NCBI RefSeq assembly: GCF_003815675.1
Contig: NZ_CP033918.1
Span: 2,604,001-2,668,000, forward strand
Reading direction: 5' to 3'
Source of the DNA: Chryseobacterium sp. G0186
GTDB taxonomy: Bacteria > Bacteroidota > Bacteroidia > Flavobacteriales > Weeksellaceae
DNA: 64,000 bases
Shown: in pieces, positions 8,788-17,965 of the stretch
Numbering within the stretch: the first letter of the stretch is position 1
How the letters are laid out: every line of letters begins with the position of its first letter
Position numbers and translations under genes: made by a program
Notes under the pieces: generated by a model
Told to the model about the DNA's origin: nothing
Seen by the model: only the letters and a program-made list of their open reading frames with translations
Database searches by the model: none

Positions 8788-9810
8788 ATGCCAGATTTTT
8801 TACATCCAGATAAGGAAAACTACTCAAGTGAGGAGCTGATGCAGGAGGAACAGATTCGCCCCCAAAGCTTTAAAGATTTTGCGGGACAGAGAAAGACGCT
8901 GGAAAATCTTGAGGTTTTTGTTACTGCTGCCAAAAGGCGTGGTGGTGCACTAGATCATGTACTTTTACATGGTCCTCCGGGTCTTGGAAAAACCACTTTA
9001 GCGAATATTATAGCAAATGAACTTGGGGTGAACTGTAAGATTACTTCCGGTCCTGTATTGGATAAACCCGGAAGCTTGGCAGGACTGTTGACCAATCTGG
9101 AAGAAAATGATGTTCTTTTCATTGATGAGATCCACCGCCTTTCTCCTGTAGTGGAAGAATATCTGTATTCAGCAATGGAAGATTACAAAATCGATATTAT
9201 GCTGGAAACAGGTCCCAATGCAAGAAGTGTACAGATTGGGCTTAATCCTTTTACCCTGGTGGGAGCAACAACAAGAAGTGGAATGCTTACTAAACCCATG
9301 CTGGCAAGATTTGGAATTCAGAGCAGATTGGAATACTATTCTATAGAGCTTTTATCAATGATTATTCAAAGGAGTGCCAGAGTACTGGGCGTTACGATCT
9401 ATGAGGATGCAGCTATTGAAGTGGCAAGAAGAAGCCGTGGAACTCCAAGAATTGCCAATGCATTACTAAGAAGAGTACGTGATTTTGCAGAAATAAAAGG
9501 GAATGGTGAAATCGAAATTAACATTACAAAATATGCGCTTAACTCTCTGAATGTAGATGAGTTTGGACTTGATGAAATGGATAACAAGATCATGCGGGTG
9601 ATGATTGAAAACTTCAAGGGGAAACCTGTTGGAATTTCTGCACTGGCAACATCCATCGGAGAAAACCCAGAAACACTGGAAGAAGTATATGAACCATTCC
9701 TGATTCAGGAAGGGTTTATCATCAGAACACCAAGAGGTAGAGAGGTTACTGATAAAGCTTATCAACATTTACATATCTCAAGACCTAAAAATCCGGGAGA
9801 ACTTTTTTAG
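8788..9810 (+). CDS. ruvB: Holliday junction branch-migration ATPase RuvB
   Basis: A 340-aa hexameric AAA+ motor that works with RuvA to move Holliday junctions during recombinational repair. The order is: RuvB N-terminal [11 protein letters not shown], Walker [10 protein letters not shown] at residues 62-70, Walker [10 protein letters not shown], sensor 1 with [10 protein letters not shown], arginine-finger region [13 protein letters not shown], then the winged-helix DNA-binding tail with [17 protein letters not shown]. Standard length. The ATG at 8788 follows a good -7 box. It is first in a run of plus-strand genes ending at coaE, with short gaps, but the neighbours are unrelated in function. 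Confidence 0.97.
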   Translation: MPDFLHPDKENYSSEELMQEEQIRPQSFKDFAGQRKTLENLEVFVTAAKRRGGALDHVLLHGPPGLGKTTLANIIANELGVNCKITSGPVLDKPGSLAGLLTNLEENDVLFIDEIHRLSPVVEEYLYSAMEDYKIDIMLETGPNARSVQIGLNPFTLVGATTRSGMLTKPMLARFGIQSRLEYYSIELLSMIIQRSARVLGVTIYEDAAIEVARRSRGTPRIANALLRRVRDFAEIKGNGEIEINITKYALNSLNVDEFGLDEMDNKIMRVMIENFKGKPVGISALATSIGENPETLEEVYEPFLIQEGFIIRTPRGREVTDKAYQHLHISRPKNPGELF

Positions 9811-9848
9811 CTTTACAATTCAGGGTAGTAAGAAAAAACAATTTATTT

Positions 9849-10460
9849 ATGTTTATTCCTAAGTTATACAGAAGTGAAGACATGAATCTGATGAAAGAAA
9901 TTATCAGAGAAAATTCCTTTGCTTTACTTATCTCTTCTGTTGATAAGATTCGTGCAACTCATTCTATGATGATGTTGAATGAAAGTAATCCTGAAAATGT
10001 TTATATTGAAACTCATATTTCAAGGGCTAATCCTCAGGCAAAAATTTTAAAGAATGGAGATGAAGTTCTGTGTGACTTTTTAGGAGCACATGCTTATATT
10101 TCAAGCAGCTGGTATGACCATATCAATGTTTCGACATGGAATTATGAAGCTGTTCAAGTTCATGGAAAGGTAGAACTGATGGATCATGATGAACTTTATG
10201 ACCATTTGGATAAGCTCACCTCGAAGTATGAAAAGTTTCAGCAATGCCCCATGATGGTAAAAGATATGGGAAAGGAGTTTGTAGAAAAGGAAATGAAAGG
10301 TGCTTTTGGTATTAAAGTAATTCCTACGGAAATATTTATTAAGCAAAAGCTCTCTCAAAACAGAAAGGAAGCTGATTTTCACAATATCATTTCTCAACTT
10401 GAACAATCGGATGATAATGCCCGGAAAATTGCTGAGAAAATGAAATTAATAAAGAAATAA
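9849..10460 (+). CDS. PaiB-type FMN-binding split-barrel protein
   Basis: A 203-aa protein of the PaiB family, annotated in Bacillus as a negative regulator of protease and sporulation genes and built on an FMN-binding split barrel. It starts MFIPKLYRSEDMNLMKEIIRENSFALLIS, as is usual for PaiB. The conserved core THISRANPQAK...EVLCDFLGAHAYISSSWY...VSTWNYEAVQVHG is complete. A regulatory role is not proven for the family outside Bacillus; a flavin- or heme-handling enzyme is equally possible. It lies 38 bp after ruvB and 13 bp before the MBL-fold gene, so probably co-transcribed. Confidence 0.87.
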   Translation: MFIPKLYRSEDMNLMKEIIRENSFALLISSVDKIRATHSMMMLNESNPENVYIETHISRANPQAKILKNGDEVLCDFLGAHAYISSSWYDHINVSTWNYEAVQVHGKVELMDHDELYDHLDKLTSKYEKFQQCPMMVKDMGKEFVEKEMKGAFGIKVIPTEIFIKQKLSQNRKEADFHNIISQLEQSDDNARKIAEKMKLIKK

Positions 10461-10473
10461 TCAAAATATACAT

Positions 10474-11340
10474 ATGAAGCTATATCCAATACAATGTGGA
10501 AAATTTAAACTGGATGGCGGTGCCATGTTTGGAGTCGTCCCAAAGAGTCTGTGGGAGAAAACCAACCCGGCAGACGAAAAAAACCTAATAGAGTTGGGAA
10601 CCCGTTCCCTACTTATTGAAGATGGAAAAAAACTAATTCTTGTAGACTGCGGTCTGGGAAATAAACAGGATGATAAATTCTTTGGACATTATTCTCTTTG
10701 GGGAGATGACAGTCTGGATAAAAATTTAAAGAAATATGGTTTTGTAAAGGAAGATATTACGGATGTATTCTTTACTCATCTTCATTTTGACCACTGTGGT
10801 GGCGCTATAGAATGGAATGACAACAGAACAGGGTACAGACCTGCTTTTAAAAATGCTCAATTCTGGACCAATGAAAACCACTGGCAATGGGCAACAGAAC
10901 CTAACGCCAGAGAAAAAGCAAGCTTCTTAAAGGAAAATATTATTCCAATTCAGGAAAGTGGGCAACTTAATTTTTTACCTCTTCCTACTACAGGAAATTA
11001 TGGTTTCGCTCCTGACCTGAAAATGGATGTGATCTTTGTGGATGGCCATACGGAAAAACAAATGCTTCCTGTAATTCAGTATCAGGAAAAAACAGTGGTT
11101 TTTGCTGCTGACCTTATTCCTACGGCAGGACATATTAATCAGGTATACGTGATGGGATATGATACACGCCCACTTTTGACATTGGAAGAGAAAGGAAAGT
11201 TTCTTAAACAGTGCGTAGATAATGAATATTTATTATTCTTTGAGCACGATGCCCACAATGAGCTGGCAAGCCTTAAAATGACGGAAAAAGGGGTAAGATT
11301 GGATGAAACGTTCAGCTTTAATGATGTTTTTGGATATTAA
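10474..11340 (+). CDS. MBL-fold metallo-hydrolase
   Basis: A 288-aa cytosolic metallo-beta-lactamase-fold hydrolase. The zinc-binding motif HLHFDH is at residues 102-107, preceded by LILVDCGLGN and followed by FVDGHTEKQM (third His region), FAADLIP (bridging Asp) and FFEHDAH (last ligand). This arrangement is like the lactonase/AttM-type and related broad hydrolases rather than true beta-lactamases, and there is no signal peptide. The substrate cannot be inferred. It is 10 bp from coaE and 13 bp after the PaiB-like gene, suggesting one transcript. Confidence 0.87.
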   Translation: MKLYPIQCGKFKLDGGAMFGVVPKSLWEKTNPADEKNLIELGTRSLLIEDGKKLILVDCGLGNKQDDKFFGHYSLWGDDSLDKNLKKYGFVKEDITDVFFTHLHFDHCGGAIEWNDNRTGYRPAFKNAQFWTNENHWQWATEPNAREKASFLKENIIPIQESGQLNFLPLPTTGNYGFAPDLKMDVIFVDGHTEKQMLPVIQYQEKTVVFAADLIPTAGHINQVYVMGYDTRPLLTLEEKGKFLKQCVDNEYLLFFEHDAHNELASLKMTEKGVRLDETFSFNDVFGY

Positions 11341-11349
11341 TTTTTAAAT

Positions 11350-11976
11350 ATGGAAGAATTACATTCAGAAGCCCAACAAGCAGAGCCACCCGCACCCAAG
11401 ATCATTGGTTTAACAGGAGGAATTGGCTCAGGAAAAACTACCGTAGCTCATTTTATTGAGGAATTTGGTTTTCCGGTTTATTATTCTGACGACAGGGCAA
11501 AAACCATCGTTAATGATAGTGACGATTTGAAAGTTAAAATTAAGGAACTTCTAGGTGAAGAATCTTATGATGAAAATGGAATCTATGACAGGAAATTTGT
11601 TGCCGATAAGGTTTTTAATAATAAAGATCTTCTTGAGCAGTTAAATGAAATCATTCATCCTGCAGTTCGTATTGATTTTGAAAACTGGTTAAAGAAACAA
11701 ACCAAGTATCTGGTTTTCAAGGAAACTGCTTTATTATTTGAATTAAGGCTTAACAGACAATGTTATAAATCTCTTCTGGTAACTGCTGAGGATAATATCC
11801 GAACGAAAAGGGTAATGGACAGAGACCATAAAACCTACCGGGAAGTAGAAGCTATCATGGAAAAGCAAATGCCCGAAAAGGATAAAATCAAAATGGCAGA
11901 TTGTATCATTTATAATAATACCAATCTGGAAGAATTAAAAGAACAGACCGAGAAAGTGATCTTCTCTATAGACTAA
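11350..11976 (+). CDS. coaE: Dephospho-CoA kinase
   Basis: A 208-aa P-loop kinase that phosphorylates the 3'-hydroxyl of dephospho-CoA, the last step of coenzyme A synthesis. The P-loop TGGIGSGKTT is at residues 22-31, followed by FPVYYSDDRAK (acceptor site), EIIHPAVR, FKETALLFE and RVMDRDHKTYREVEAIMEKQMP. It has about 16 extra residues before the P-loop strand, rich in Glu, Ala and Pro; no later ATG fits, so the extension is probably real. It closes the plus-strand run and is followed by a clear terminator. Confidence 0.96.
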   Translation: MEELHSEAQQAEPPAPKIIGLTGGIGSGKTTVAHFIEEFGFPVYYSDDRAKTIVNDSDDLKVKIKELLGEESYDENGIYDRKFVADKVFNNKDLLEQLNEIIHPAVRIDFENWLKKQTKYLVFKETALLFELRLNRQCYKSLLVTAEDNIRTKRVMDRDHKTYREVEAIMEKQMPEKDKIKMADCIIYNNTNLEELKEQTEKVIFSID

Positions 11977-12010
11977 CTATTAGATGCTTTTCTGGCTTTT
12001 AAATAAAGAA

Positions 12011-12037
12011 ACGCCCTCAAATTGAGGGTGTTTTTTT
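12011..12037 (+). terminator. Terminator of the ruvB-coaE run
   Basis: Stem ACGCCCTCAA / TTGAGGGTGT closed almost directly, followed by a run of seven T. It lies 35 bp after the coaE stop. Confidence 0.88.
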
Positions 12038-12072
12038 ACTATACAATATGGTTTACCAACTTATGGATTAAA

Positions 12073-12100
12073 AATAAGCCTCCATTTCCGGAGGCTTATT
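12073..12100 (-). terminator. Terminator of the reprolysin-like giant
   Basis: Hairpin AATAAGCCTCC / GGAGGCTTATT with a 6-nt loop. Read on the minus strand it is followed by TTTTTAATCC. The same hairpin, with one loop change, ends the paralogous giant at 20397-20424. Confidence 0.85.
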
Positions 12101-12830
12101 CTATCTGAAATTTGGCTTATTATTCTTTGATAAATTTCTTTTGGGCAGTTATACCATTGTCTTCGATATCTATTACATAAACACCATTAATCAATCTGCT
12201 TACGTTGATTTGGTTGTTCAGTAAAATACCGCTTCCAATTACCTGTCCGGCAGCATTGTATATTTTATATTTAGCTTTCTTGCTAATATTTTTAACAAAC
12301 AATACTGAGCTTACCGGATTGGGATAGATCATGATACCTGTCTGATCAATAGAATTGGCAACTGATTTCTTAGAAATTCTTACCGTATAATCCTCAACCT
12401 CTCCATTCTTAAAGTTCGTACAGCTTACAGGGATACCGTCTCTTTCCATCACCACTCTCATTACTACATACTTGTAGTCTGTTGTACTTACGAAGGCATC
12501 TACCGGTACACTGAATTTACCTGATACAGGACTTGTTGTATTGGGAGATGAAACAAATACTCTTTCGTTGATATCAAAGTCTCCATTTCTGTTGAAATCA
12601 ATCCATACAGCAACTCCTTCATTGTAGGTATTTCCGGTCCACTTTTTCTCGATAATGATTTCATTATCTGTAGATCCCTGGATCAATTCAATGAATGCTT
12701 TAGGAACTCCTGTATAATCTGTATATGTTGATGCACCTGAAGGGTTTTCCATTGTTGGTTTCCCATTTGGAATAACAGTCACTTTAGAAATATGCTCTTC
12801 CGTTGCACTTGCAGAAGCCATTCTACAATA
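12073..12830 (-). repeat. Near-identical 3' segment, copy 1
   Basis: About 758 bp covering the terminator, the T9SS sorting domain and the last GEVED domain of the 1676-aa protein. It aligns base for base, without any indel, with 20397-21154 (constant offset 8324), with only scattered substitutions. Beyond the MASASAT codons the two genes diverge quickly. Confidence 0.9.
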
Positions 12831-15800
12831 GACCACAGTAGGTGTTTCAAAGTGGTAAAGAGGTGTAAATGTACCTGGAATTCCGTTACAAATATTAGCA
12901 ACCTGCATTTCATATTTTGTTAATTCCATTAATCCAGTTAAGATATAGACATTGGTATTCACAAAAATATTTGTCCAACTTGGAATCCCTACTTTTCTAT
13001 ATCTCAGAATATAAGTTGACCCAGGGAACGGATCCCAAGTAATTTCTACAGATGTTGGTAATTTCTGAGTTATTGTTAGGCCTGGAGGAGGAAGCTCACA
13101 CATTCTTTCTGTAATAAAGACTTGAGGGTTTGAGTAGGGGTTCCAAATTATTTCTCCTTCACATTTACTGGCAATCTGTACTTCATAGTTTGTATATGGA
13201 TCTAAACCACCAAGAGTATAGGTATTAACAGGAGCAACTGGTAAAGGAATATCAGGATTTGGCCAACCCACCGCACCTACTTTTCTCCACCTCATCATAT
13301 AAGTAACGCCAGCTACACTAGGATTCCAGGTTATCAAAGCAGAATTTGTGGTAATAGAACTGACAATAATGCCAGGAGGAGTCGGATCACATCTTGTAGC
13401 AAATGTTATGGCAGGAGTGAATGTTCCTACTGTAATTCCACAGTTGGAAGCAACCTGAACTTCATAAGTAGTAGAAGGAAGTAGGTTATTTAGTGTAATT
13501 GGAGCATTTGTAACATACATCTCACTCCAGGCAGCTACCCCTAGTGCTCTGTATTGTAGCAGATACGTAAGATTGTTTGTAGCTCCGGTCCAGTTAATGA
13601 TAGCAGAATTATGAGTTACTGTATTGAACGAAAGACCAGTTGGTGTCGTAGTACTGCATGGTTTTAACTTCACAACATAATCTTCTACTTCTCCATTGAT
13701 AGCATTCTGGCACATTACCGGAGAATTGTTACGTTGTAAAACCACCTTCATGGTAGTAGTTAATGGTCCGGAATACGCATTTGCCGGCACTCCAAATAAA
13801 CCGGAAACAGGAGTTGTAGAACTTGCTGCAGAATTAATGATTCTTTCTGAATTATCAAATTGACCGTCTCTGTTAAAGTCAATCCATGCCGCGACAGCTG
13901 TATTACCAGTGGCCCCTGTCCATCCCTTTCCTACAGCAATTTTATTATCTAAAGAACCAATCTCTAATGTAATTAATGTTTCGGGTGTAGTATAACTGAT
14001 GTAGTTAGTTTGCACTGAATTATTACTCATTACAGGTAATGCAGGATTTACAGAAGTAATGGTCACACTTGAGATATGATCATTAGTTCCTGTACCTGTC
14101 ATTGGGCAATATGACAATATGGGTGTAGTAAATTGTTGTAAAGGTGAAAATGTTCCCTGTGCAGCTCCATTACATTTTGTTGCTACCTGAACTTCATATT
14201 TTGTCTGTTCCTCTAAACCAGCAATGGTATAATTATTTATTGGGGCAGGTACCGGATCTATTGTTGTCCATACTGTAGTACCAAATTTTCTCCATCTTAA
14301 AACATATGCTGCTCCCGTTGTTGCTACCCACGAGACATTGGCAGATGTTGGGGTAATATTCGTAATGGTAATATTGGATGGGGCAGCACTGGTACATGCC
14401 GGCATATCAATAATTTTTATCGCGTAATCTTCTACTTCTCCATCAGTGAAATTTCCACATGGACTCGGATTATTTGTATTTCGCATTACTACATGCATAC
14501 GTGTGGTAAACGGTCCAGCATACGCTGTAGCCGGTACGGTAAATGTTCCTGATATCGGGGTTGTTGTATTGTTGGCGCCATTTAAAATTCTTTCGGAAGT
14601 TTCAAAAGTGCCATTTTTATTAAAATCTATCCAGACACTTATTGCTTTACTGCTTGTACTGGCAGGCCATGATTTAGCAACAGAAATGTTGTTGGCAGTT
14701 GTTCCTCTTACAAGAGTAATTAATTTTGTTGCATCCCCGGAATAATCTGTATAATTATTGGCTCCGGAATTATTACTCATCGTATAGGAGTTTGTAGCAG
14801 TTACACTTACATTTGAGATATATCCGTTATCTGTATTGCTGGAAGTAGCGGCACAGTAAGGAGTCATGAAAACATCAATCGCAGAAAAGCTTCCTGTAAC
14901 TCCCGCACATACATTCGCTATCTGAAATTCATAATGGGTTCCGGCTGTTAATCCTGTAAGTGTTACTGTATTTGTAGTAGGTGAGGACGCAGTGTTAGTC
15001 CAGACTGTTGTCCCTGCCACCCTATATTGTACGACATATGTTGCATTATATGAAGCATTCCATGTAATGGTTGCAGTGGTCTGAGTGGTGGTGGTAACCT
15101 GAACACCCCCCGGAGGACTCAATGTACAAATGGGTAATGTATCTATTGGAGCCGTACCTATGGCATAGAAAACATTATTAATAGCACTTACCCGGATTTT
15201 TGCCGTTCCACCCACTGTAAGAGGGAATGAGGTAAAATCCAGAGATTCAGTCCCGTCATTAGGCGTTGATGCAGACACAACATTCCAGGTTATTCCGTTA
15301 TTGGTTGTAAAATCTATTTTAACATTAGCAGCATTATAAGGAGCGGTATTGGTATTTACTACATCCCAGGTTACCGTTGTTGGGCCATTATTATAAACCG
15401 TCGTTGGATTAACCTTAAAAGGACCGTTATTTCCTACGATAATGGTTTGTGTAGCACTCTGGGTCTGCTGTTGATTCGCTAGTGGGCTATTATCCCTTAC
15501 TGTTACTGAAAAACTTGTTGTTCGTGCAACAGTGGATACTGCCTCCCAACCATTACTATCATGTAAAACTCCAGCCAATACTGAAGATAATTTGGGAAAG
15601 TAACGAGTAGGACTTGCAGATGGCATTAGGGACCTGAATGATGCCCCAGTAGTTGTATTTCCTAAATTGATATTGTCAATAGAAGGAGTATTGCTAAGCA
15701 TGGCATCTGCCTGTTCCCAGGTATAAGTCATTGGATCATTTTCAGCATCTGTGGCAGAAGCTGTAAGAACAAATGCTGTTCCTTTAGGAATATTATAAGT

Positions 15801-17150
15801 AGGCAAAGAAGCAATTACAGGTGGGGTATTTACTGTGGGGGTCTCTATATCACATGTTCTTGCCTGCAAAACGGCTTGAACCTGATTAATACTATTCCTA
15901 AGGAAGTATGCATCACTGTTTGGCTGTATATCAAATGTACCTCCAGGGGACGGAGTAATACCTGCTAAGGATGCATTTCCATTTGCAACTCCCGCATACC
16001 CCATAATTGTTGTCCCCGAACCAGGTTCAAATTGGGTGCCAGCTCCTTGAAATTGGTACATGAATGTATGGTTTCCTCCTAACTGGTGCCCCATCTCATG
16101 AGCAACAAAATCAACATCAAAAGTATCACCTTGCGGACCTCCAATGGAAGGGGAGGTATAGCCTGAACCTTTACCATTTCCTGTTGCTGAGTTTGAACTG
16201 CCTGGATCTAAACAGAAACAGCCAATACATCCAGCCATTCCGCCGCCACCTGAATCACCAAACAAATGCCCTATATCATAATTTGCATTTCCTACATTCA
16301 CTGTAAGGGTTTGCTGCAATTCTGTACTCCATAAGAAGTTGGGTCCATTTCCTAGTGAAGGAATTGAATAAGGATCAGTATTTGGATTGGTATAAATAAC
16401 ATTAGGAAAATTTTGTAGGTTCAGATGGAGCGCAAAATCTTTTTCAAAAATCCCATTTACCCGTGTGAGTGTAGCATTGATTGCCGTTAATGCTCCTGCT
16501 ACTGTGCCTCCAAAAAATTGAGTGTATTCACCCGTCACAGACATTGCTAATCTCAATGTTCTGTATTTTTTATCAGAAGATCTGGCAAAGTCTGTCGGTT
16601 GGTTTTTAAAAGATTGCCCTTGTTGATATAGTTTTTCTATCTCGTGCTTCTCATGAACTTTTTCTTCTGTAGAACAAACAAAACCAGCTTTACCACCCTC
16701 CGTTTTCGGATGAACTCTATAAATTGTTTTATTGGGATTGGCGGGTTCTATGAATTCAGAACCATCTTCAGTAAAAATCATTGATTGGAAATCATTAGGA
16801 GCCAGGCTGAATCTTACATATTTCGAAGGATCATCTAAACCCACTCCGACGTATGAACCTAATTGATATTGATCTGCAAGTTCCTTAACAACAACCGGAA
16901 AACTATATACTGCAAACCGTTCAATTTTACCACTTAAAGTGGGCAAGAATATCGTAACAGGTCTTGTATTCTTTCCAGTTTCTTGAGCTTTTTCCAGCTG
17001 AGATTTTAGTAATGAGATATCTAAAGTATAATAACTCTCAGCTTTCGAGTCTCTTTTAAGTTCTTTTCTTTCGAACGTTGTTGATGTCCATTGGGCATGA
17101 ACCATTATAAATAAACAAAGAAAAAAAAGAGAAGTAAAGATTTTCTTCAT
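12120..17150 (-). CDS. Secreted reprolysin-like metalloprotease with FN3/GEVED stalk and T9SS sorting domain
   Basis: A 1676-aa exported protein. A signal peptide (MKKIFTSLFFLCLFIMVHAQ) is followed by a propeptide-like region to about residue 190, then a metzincin protease of the reprolysin (M12B-like) type: zinc motif HEMGHQLGGNH at 351-361 and Met-turn TIMGYAG with Met383. The stalk then reads FN3, GEVED, FN3, GEVED, FN3, FN3, FN3, GEVED, where each GEVED ends in GEVEDY. The last 75 residues are a T9SS type A sorting domain beginning near IMIYPNPV and ending KKFIKE. It should cross the outer membrane by the Por secretion system, encoded elsewhere, and act at the surface or outside. Its stalk is a paralogue of the 20444-25621 product. 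Targets are unknown. Confidence 0.9.
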   Translation of the reverse strand: MKKIFTSLFFLCLFIMVHAQWTSTTFERKELKRDSKAESYYTLDISLLKSQLEKAQETGKNTRPVTIFLPTLSGKIERFAVYSFPVVVKELADQYQLGSYVGVGLDDPSKYVRFSLAPNDFQSMIFTEDGSEFIEPANPNKTIYRVHPKTEGGKAGFVCSTEEKVHEKHEIEKLYQQGQSFKNQPTDFARSSDKKYRTLRLAMSVTGEYTQFFGGTVAGALTAINATLTRVNGIFEKDFALHLNLQNFPNVIYTNPNTDPYSIPSLGNGPNFLWSTELQQTLTVNVGNANYDIGHLFGDSGGGGMAGCIGCFCLDPGSSNSATGNGKGSGYTSPSIGGPQGDTFDVDFVAHEMGHQLGGNHTFMYQFQGAGTQFEPGSGTTIMGYAGVANGNASLAGITPSPGGTFDIQPNSDAYFLRNSINQVQAVLQARTCDIETPTVNTPPVIASLPTYNIPKGTAFVLTASATDAENDPMTYTWEQADAMLSNTPSIDNINLGNTTTGASFRSLMPSASPTRYFPKLSSVLAGVLHDSNGWEAVSTVARTTSFSVTVRDNSPLANQQQTQSATQTIIVGNNGPFKVNPTTVYNNGPTTVTWDVVNTNTAPYNAANVKIDFTTNNGITWNVVSASTPNDGTESLDFTSFPLTVGGTAKIRVSAINNVFYAIGTAPIDTLPICTLSPPGGVQVTTTTQTTATITWNASYNATYVVQYRVAGTTVWTNTASSPTTNTVTLTGLTAGTHYEFQIANVCAGVTGSFSAIDVFMTPYCAATSSNTDNGYISNVSVTATNSYTMSNNSGANNYTDYSGDATKLITLVRGTTANNISVAKSWPASTSSKAISVWIDFNKNGTFETSERILNGANNTTTPISGTFTVPATAYAGPFTTRMHVVMRNTNNPSPCGNFTDGEVEDYAIKIIDMPACTSAAPSNITITNITPTSANVSWVATTGAAYVLRWRKFGTTVWTTIDPVPAPINNYTIAGLEEQTKYEVQVATKCNGAAQGTFSPLQQFTTPILSYCPMTGTGTNDHISSVTITSVNPALPVMSNNSVQTNYISYTTPETLITLEIGSLDNKIAVGKGWTGATGNTAVAAWIDFNRDGQFDNSERIINSAASSTTPVSGLFGVPANAYSGPLTTTMKVVLQRNNSPVMCQNAINGEVEDYVVKLKPCSTTTPTGLSFNTVTHNSAIINWTGATNNLTYLLQYRALGVAAWSEMYVTNAPITLNNLLPSTTYEVQVASNCGITVGTFTPAITFATRCDPTPPGIIVSSITTNSALITWNPSVAGVTYMMRWRKVGAVGWPNPDIPLPVAPVNTYTLGGLDPYTNYEVQIASKCEGEIIWNPYSNPQVFITERMCELPPPGLTITQKLPTSVEITWDPFPGSTYILRYRKVGIPSWTNIFVNTNVYILTGLMELTKYEMQVANICNGIPGTFTPLYHFETPTVVYCRMASASATEEHISKVTVIPNGKPTMENPSGASTYTDYTGVPKAFIELIQGSTDNEIIIEKKWTGNTYNEGVAVWIDFNRNGDFDINERVFVSSPNTTSPVSGKFSVPVDAFVSTTDYKYVVMRVVMERDGIPVSCTNFKNGEVEDYTVRISKKSVANSIDQTGIMIYPNPVSSVLFVKNISKKAKYKIYNAAGQVIGSGILLNNQINVSRLINGVYVIDIEDNGITAQKKFIKE

Positions 17151-17180
17151 AATTTTTTTATATTTTTTGCGTTAATCATA

Positions 17181-17188
17181 CAAATTTA
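17181..17188 (-). promoter_or_regulatory. Putative -7 box for the reprolysin-like giant
   Basis: TAAATTTG on the minus strand (TAnnTTTG), about 31 bp before the start codon at 17150. No clear -33 TTTG at ideal spacing. Confidence 0.4.
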
Positions 17189-17388
17189 ATTAATTTATTA
17201 TCAATAAAAAATACATTAATTGAATTGAATGAAAATATCGCAATAAAACGTAAAAATAATTAAAAATATAAATAATTAATGTGAATTGAGTTAAAAATTT
17301 CAAAACATAGTGATTAATTAAACAGATAGAAAATCATTATATATAAAAAAAGGTAACTATACGTTACTTTACACAAACCTAAAAAAAT

Positions 17389-17415
17389 AAATACCAACTA
17401 CGACAGTTGGTATTT
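17389..17415. terminator. Hairpin at the left edge of the accessory island
   Basis: Perfect 11-bp stem AAATACCAACT / AGTTGGTATTT with a 5-nt loop ACGAC. A weaker stem (GTAAC...GTTAC) lies at 17353-17367. There is no gene just before it on the plus strand. It could stop transcription toward the island or be a leftover element edge. Confidence 0.5.
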
Positions 17416-17446
17416 CTTATTAATAATAATTTAAAAATTTTATATT

Positions 17447-17596
17447 ATGAATGATGTTATTTTAGAAAGGCTACATAAAGACGTAATGAACTTAGTAGCA
17501 AAATATATCATGGAGACAAGTGATGTTACCATTACTTTTGAACAAATTTGTAAATTGATAACTGGTAATCAATCTTCAATTTTCAAAAGTTCATGA
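17447..17596 (+). CDS. Hypothetical 49-aa protein
   Basis: An intact small frame starting MNDVILERLHKDVMNLVAKY and ending IFKSS, with the look of a short helix pair and no signal peptide. Support comes from its leader: AATTTAAAAATTT lies just before the ATG, and almost the same leader (CAATTTAAAAATTTACATTATGA) precedes the next small ORF at 17855. Its last 28 bp overlap the tail of the convergent DUF2158-like gene. I do not recognise the family. Confidence 0.4.
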   Translation: MNDVILERLHKDVMNLVAKYIMETSDVTITFEQICKLITGNQSSIFKSS

Positions 17597-17772
17597 AGAT
17601 AGAAACAATTTTGCTCCCACTGATTTGTAAACTTGTTATAATATTTGCAAAGGAATCGCTCTGGGTCTTTTTGTGATATTCTACCTGTTGCGAAAAGACA
17701 GTTGTCCATAATAACCATTGTAAAATCATCAGTAGTTTTATGTTTTACTTTATCTCCAATTTTTAATTCCAT
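17569..17772 (-). CDS. DUF2158/YodC-like small protein
   Basis: A 67-aa protein: MELKIGDKVKHKTTDDFTMV, then FLCKYYNKF and a C-terminal EQNCFYLHELLKIED. The opening with GDxVKHK, the central TMVIM strand and the later aromatic Cys-containing strand recall the small beta-barrel DUF2158 (YodC) family, of unknown role. It has its own minus-strand promoter match at 17796 sharing 18 identical bases with the promoter of the gene at 18493. The family call is tentative; that it is a real gene is fairly likely. Confidence 0.6.
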   Translation of the reverse strand: MELKIGDKVKHKTTDDFTMVIMDNCLFATGRISQKDPERFLCKYYNKFTNQWEQNCFYLHELLKIED

Positions 17773-17795
17773 AGTTTTTTGATTTTTAGTTTATC

Positions 17796-17803
17796 CAAAT
17801 ATA
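17796..17803 (-). promoter_or_regulatory. -7 box of the DUF2158-like gene
   Basis: TATATTTG on the minus strand (TAnnTTTG), 24 bp before the start codon. It lies in the 18-bp string CCAAATATAATGAAAAAG (plus strand, 17795-17812), which is repeated exactly at 18514-18531 before the DUF6680-like gene. Confidence 0.6.
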
Positions 17804-17854
17804 ATGAAAAAGATTAACGGTGAAAAACAAAACAACAATTTAAAAATTTACATT

Positions 17855-17965
17855 ATGAAAACAAAAGTTATAATAAAAGTCATTATAAAAAAACAAGAAA
17901 TTCCTCCTTATGCAAATGTTTATAAGGCAAAGGAATTTAACAAAAACACTTTAAGATGTTTATGA
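17855..17965 (+). CDS. Hypothetical 36-aa basic peptide
   Basis: A tiny frame MKTKVIIKVIIKKQEIPPYA...LRCL, rich in Lys and Ile. It shares the leader AATTTAAAAATTT...ATTATGA with the ORF at 17447, which is the main reason to list it. Its last 6 bp overlap the end of the convergent DUF6680-like gene. No family recognised; it could also be untranslated. Confidence 0.3.
   Translation: MKTKVIIKVIIKKQEIPPYANVYKAKEFNKNTLRCL

Noticed and set aside
8636..8827. 63-aa minus-strand frame over the ruvB start
   Set aside because: It overlaps the ruvB start codon and the -7 box, is Leu/Arg/Lys biased (LRLKPRLRK) and has no matching domain; best seen as chance.
17353..17415. Attachment site for an integrative element
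   Set aside because: There are hairpins at this edge, but no tRNA gene, integrase or matching direct repeat at the other end of the island.
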